Assembly: GCA_038523655.1 (NCBI GenBank)
Contig: JBCBJG010000133.1
Span: forward strand, 1 to 8,640
Length of the DNA stretch: 8,640 bases
From: CALHAX01 sp038523655
GTDB taxonomy: Bacteria > Pseudomonadota > Alphaproteobacteria > Rhizobiales > CALHAX01
Direction: 5' to 3'
A program made the position numbers and the translations under genes. How positions within the stretch are numbered: the first letter of the stretch is position 1; each line of letters begins with the position of its first letter. The notes beneath the pieces were generated by a model. That model was not told where the DNA came from. It searched no databases and saw only the letters and a list, made by a program, of their open reading frames with translations. This document shows, one piece after another, positions 6,545 through 8,640 of this stretch.

Positions 6545-8601
6545 CCGCGCGCCTCGGCGAGCTTGGCCGCTTTCTCCTTGTCGAGCCACCACGTCTGCCA
6601 CGCGCGAATCGCGTATTCTGGGTTCGGGTCCGGGCGCCCGTACCGATCCCAGGTCGCGACCCACGTCTCTGCGGTGTACCAGAACGGCACCACGTAGTGG
6701 TTGTGGAGCAGCACGCGGTCCATCGCATTGGTGACGGTGACCAAGTCCTTGCGGTCTTTCGCGAAGATGATCTTGTCGATCAGTTTGTCGACAGCCGGAT
6801 TTTTGATCCCCGGCAGGTTTCGGCTCCCACTCGCGTCGGCGGCGTCGGTGCTGAACATGTCGCGTTGTTCATTGCCGGGTGACGACGACTGCGGGAACGA
6901 GCCGGGCACCATATCAAAGTCGAAATCCTTGATGCGGTTGGCGTACTGGGCGCTGTCGACGATGCGGATTGATGCGTTGATGCCGAGCTTCCGTAGATTC
7001 GCCTGATAATTCAGCATCACGCTTTCGAGCGTCGGGCTGCCGAGCAGAATTTCGACGTTGAACTGCTTGCCGGCCTCGTTGCGCAGCACGCGTCGCGTTT
7101 CCGCGGACTGCAGCCCCACGGTCCGCATCAAGCCGCAGAAGAACCCGCAGTCCGGATCATCGATTTCCTCCGTGCGGATCTTCCATCCTGCCTCAGCCAG
7201 CAGATCATTCGCCTTGCGGAGATTTGCCCGCACAGCTTGTGGGCTGTCGTTCACCGGATTGGTGAAAACCTCCGTGAACACTTCGTCGGGAATGTCCCCG
7301 CGCAGCTCTTCGAGAATTTCCAGCTCGCGGCCCGTGGGCAGACTTTCCGAAGATCCGAGTTCGCTCTGGTCCCAGTAGCTGCGTTTGCGCTTACGTTTGC
7401 CGTAGAACAGGTTCTTGTTCAGCCACTCGAAATCGAGCGCATAGTTGAACGCTTGGCGGACGCGCCGGTCTTTGAAGATCTCGCGCCGCGTGTTCATCAT
7501 GAGGCCGGTCATAAACTCGACCCCCTCGACGCGCAGTTCGAGTTTTTTCACCCAGCCCTTCTTAACCGCCTCGAAGTCGTAGGCATTGACCCATTCCTTC
7601 GAACGACCCTCGGGATAATAATCCAGGCGCCCGGATTTGAACGCCTCAAAGGCGACGTTCTGGTCGCGATAATACTCCGTGATGATCTGATCGAAGTTCC
7701 ACTGCCCGATGTTCACCGGCAGGTCGCGGCCCCAGTAGTTCGGGTCGCGTTCGTAGACGATCGATCGACCGGCCTTGATCTCGCCGTAGCGATAGGGGCC
7801 GGAGCCGAGGATCGGCTCCAGGGTGGTGCGCTTCACATCCCGGGGTTTCCCGTCGGCGCCGTTCGCCGTCCACCAGTGCTTCGGCAGAACGAACAGATCG
7901 CCCATGATGTGCGGCAGTTCGCGGTTGTTCTTCACGTCGAAGGTGAACTTCACCTCGTGCGGTCCGGTCTTTTCCGCCTTGACGACGTTCTTCCAATATT
8001 TGCCGAAATAGGTCGGGTGGGATTCCTTCAGCGCATCGAGACTGAAAATCACGTCTTCGGGTTTGATCGGCTCGCCGTCTTGGAACCGTGCCTCAGGTCG
8101 CAGCCGGTAGGTCGCGGAGGAAAAATCAGCCGGCCATGTCGCGGATTCGGCGATCAATCCGTACTGCGCGGACGGCTCATCGAGGCTGCGGGCCATCAGC
8201 GTTTCCTGCACGAGGAATGTGCCAAACGGGGCGATGTCGCCGCGAAACGTGAAGCCGTTGAGATTGTCGAACGATCCGATCAGCGCGCGGCGGATCGAGC
8301 CGCCTTTCGGCGTGTCGGGCTTCGCCCAGTCAAAATGCTTGAAATCCGGGCCATACTTGAGCGGGCCCCCGAGCGTCATGCCGTGGTGCCACTTGCGGGT
8401 TGAGGCATCCGATGCAGACGCGGCCTCTTGCGCGCCACCATTTTGCGACGCACCGGTCTGGTCTTGGGTCTGGGTTGTCGTTTCGCTCGCCGTTTCCTGT
8501 GCAACGGTCGGTGTGGCCAGGGCAACCGCAGACAGCGTGCATACGGCGATCGGGAGGCCCCTAAGCAGCGGGAGCGCGGTGGCACGGGGGGTTGAACGCA
8601 T
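6541..8601 (-). CDS. Second YejA-like periplasmic peptide-binding protein (binding protein 2, first gene of operon)
   Basis: This 686-residue SBP_bac_5 protein is homologous to the next gene but strongly diverged. Shared blocks in the same order are PLKYGPDFKHFDWAKPDTPK (80-99), LGSGPYRYGEI (265-275), YWGRDLPVNIGQWNFD (289-304), MMNTRREIFKDRRVRQAF (368-385), DFEWLNKNLFYG (390-401), and a closing AWQTWWLDKEKAAKLAEARG. Residues 1-34 are a signal peptide with likely cleavage T-V-A34|Q35. Cys21 is not in a proper lipobox, so a lipoprotein is unlikely. Features absent from its neighbour are a low-complexity Thr/Gln/Ala/Ser linker (35-70), a basic cluster GKRKRKR (401-407), and about 26 extra residues around 473-513 carrying the only two mature cysteines (Cys485, Cys489). 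The start ATG at 8599-8601 has a GAGG site 6 bases upstream. Its stop overlaps the yejA start by 4 bases. It probably feeds the same permease with a different ligand range; that is inference. Confidence 0.93.
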   Translation of the reverse strand: MRSTPRATALPLLRGLPIAVCTLSAVALATPTVAQETASETTTQTQDQTGASQNGGAQEAASASDASTRKWHHGMTLGGPLKYGPDFKHFDWAKPDTPKGGSIRRALIGSFDNLNGFTFRGDIAPFGTFLVQETLMARSLDEPSAQYGLIAESATWPADFSSATYRLRPEARFQDGEPIKPEDVIFSLDALKESHPTYFGKYWKNVVKAEKTGPHEVKFTFDVKNNRELPHIMGDLFVLPKHWWTANGADGKPRDVKRTTLEPILGSGPYRYGEIKAGRSIVYERDPNYWGRDLPVNIGQWNFDQIITEYYRDQNVAFEAFKSGRLDYYPEGRSKEWVNAYDFEAVKKGWVKKLELRVEGVEFMTGLMMNTRREIFKDRRVRQAFNYALDFEWLNKNLFYGKRKRKRSYWDQSELGSSESLPTGRELEILEELRGDIPDEVFTEVFTNPVNDSPQAVRANLRKANDLLAEAGWKIRTEEIDDPDCGFFCGLMRTVGLQSAETRRVLRNEAGKQFNVEILLGSPTLESVMLNYQANLRKLGINASIRIVDSAQYANRIKDFDFDMVPGSFPQSSSPGNEQRDMFSTDAADASGSRNLPGIKNPAVDKLIDKIIFAKDRKDLVTVTNAMDRVLLHNHYVVPFWYTAETWVATWDRYGRPDPNPEYAIRAWQTWWLDKEKAAKLAEARG
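6552..6555 (-). promoter_or_regulatory. Ribosome binding site deciding the yejA start
   Basis: GAGG on the - strand, 7 bases before the ATG at 6544 and inside the final codons of the upstream binding-protein gene. With the signal peptide that follows, it favours the 611-aa start over a 40-codon longer frame that would lie entirely within the upstream gene. Confidence 0.6.
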
Positions 8602-8607
8602 CGTTCG

Positions 8608-8611
8608 CCTC
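8608..8611 (-). promoter_or_regulatory. Ribosome binding site of the first binding-protein gene
   Basis: GAGG on the - strand (within GCGAGGCG), 6 bases before the ATG at 8601. Only 39 bases upstream of this start are in the window, so the operon promoter cannot be assessed; I see no convincing -10/-35 pair on the - strand in what is present. Confidence 0.5.
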
Positions 8612-8640
8612 GCGGGTTGAGAGTGCGGCGATATAATTCC

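Noticed and set aside
6545..6664. 40-codon longer start for yejA
   Set aside because: The extension lies wholly inside the upstream gene and would put a non-hydrophobic Arg/Gly-rich leader before a perfect signal peptide. The ATG at 6544 has a ribosome site and the ATGA overlap typical of this operon.
7237..8403. Long + strand open frame (388 codons) opposite the first binding-protein gene
   Set aside because: It is an antisense shadow of a clearly real secreted protein. GC-rich codon bias keeps this frame free of stops; no domain or good ribosome site was seen.
8539..8541. Cys21 of the first binding protein as a lipoprotein attachment site
   Set aside because: The preceding residues are Ile-Ala-Val; a lipobox needs a small residue (Gly, Ala or Ser) directly before the cysteine. 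A normal signal peptidase site follows at A34|Q35.
4709..8601. A novel defence, mobile or biosynthetic system hidden in the window
   Set aside because: Every sizeable frame with a good start and conserved motifs belongs to a known transporter family. No transposase, integrase, nuclease, direct-repeat array, tRNA or biosynthetic enzyme is visible.
8632..8637. TATAAT on the + strand as a -10 promoter element
   Set aside because: It reads on the + strand, away from the operon, at the very edge of the window. No downstream gene is visible and no -35 partner is convincing, so it may be chance.

Overview
The window is a compact, GC-rich stretch of chromosome-type sequence, almost all coding. The protein types and codon style suggest an alphaproteobacterium, perhaps Hyphomicrobiales (Rhizobiales) or a relative. 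That placement is inferred from two features: the alphaproteobacterial look of the Yej permease subunits, and two YejA-like binding proteins in one operon. No 16S or other marker is present.

Layout: the first 567 bases on the + strand hold the C-terminal part of a serine hydrolase of the beta-lactamase / penicillin-binding-protein fold, whose start lies before the window. After only 3 bases comes a convergent five-gene operon on the - strand filling nearly everything else (571-8601). In transcription order (right to left) it encodes a YejA-like periplasmic binding protein (686 aa), a second YejA-type binding protein (611 aa), the permeases YejB (369 aa) and YejE (404 aa), and the double ATPase YejF (571 aa). 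Junctions are tight: 4-base ATGA overlaps at binding protein 2/binding protein 1 and at yejE/yejF, 3 bases between yejB and yejE, and one longer gap of 98 bases between the binding proteins and yejB.

How it works: this is a complete peptide ABC importer of the YejABEF family. The two secreted binding proteins capture oligopeptides or peptide-like compounds in the periplasm. YejB and YejE form the channel through the inner membrane, and YejF supplies both nucleotide-binding domains in one chain. In enterobacteria YejABEF imports peptides and the peptide-nucleotide antibiotic microcin C. In rhizobia the same family takes part in uptake of, and tolerance to, antimicrobial peptides. The ligand here cannot be read from the sequence.

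I found no RNA gene, CRISPR array, insertion sequence, phage gene or toxin-antitoxin pair, and no convincing undescribed system. The points most worth a second look are inside the operon: two strongly diverged binding proteins for one permease, and the unusual insertions of the 686-aa one (a CxxxC-bearing loop, a Thr/Gln/Ala-rich linker and a basic cluster).
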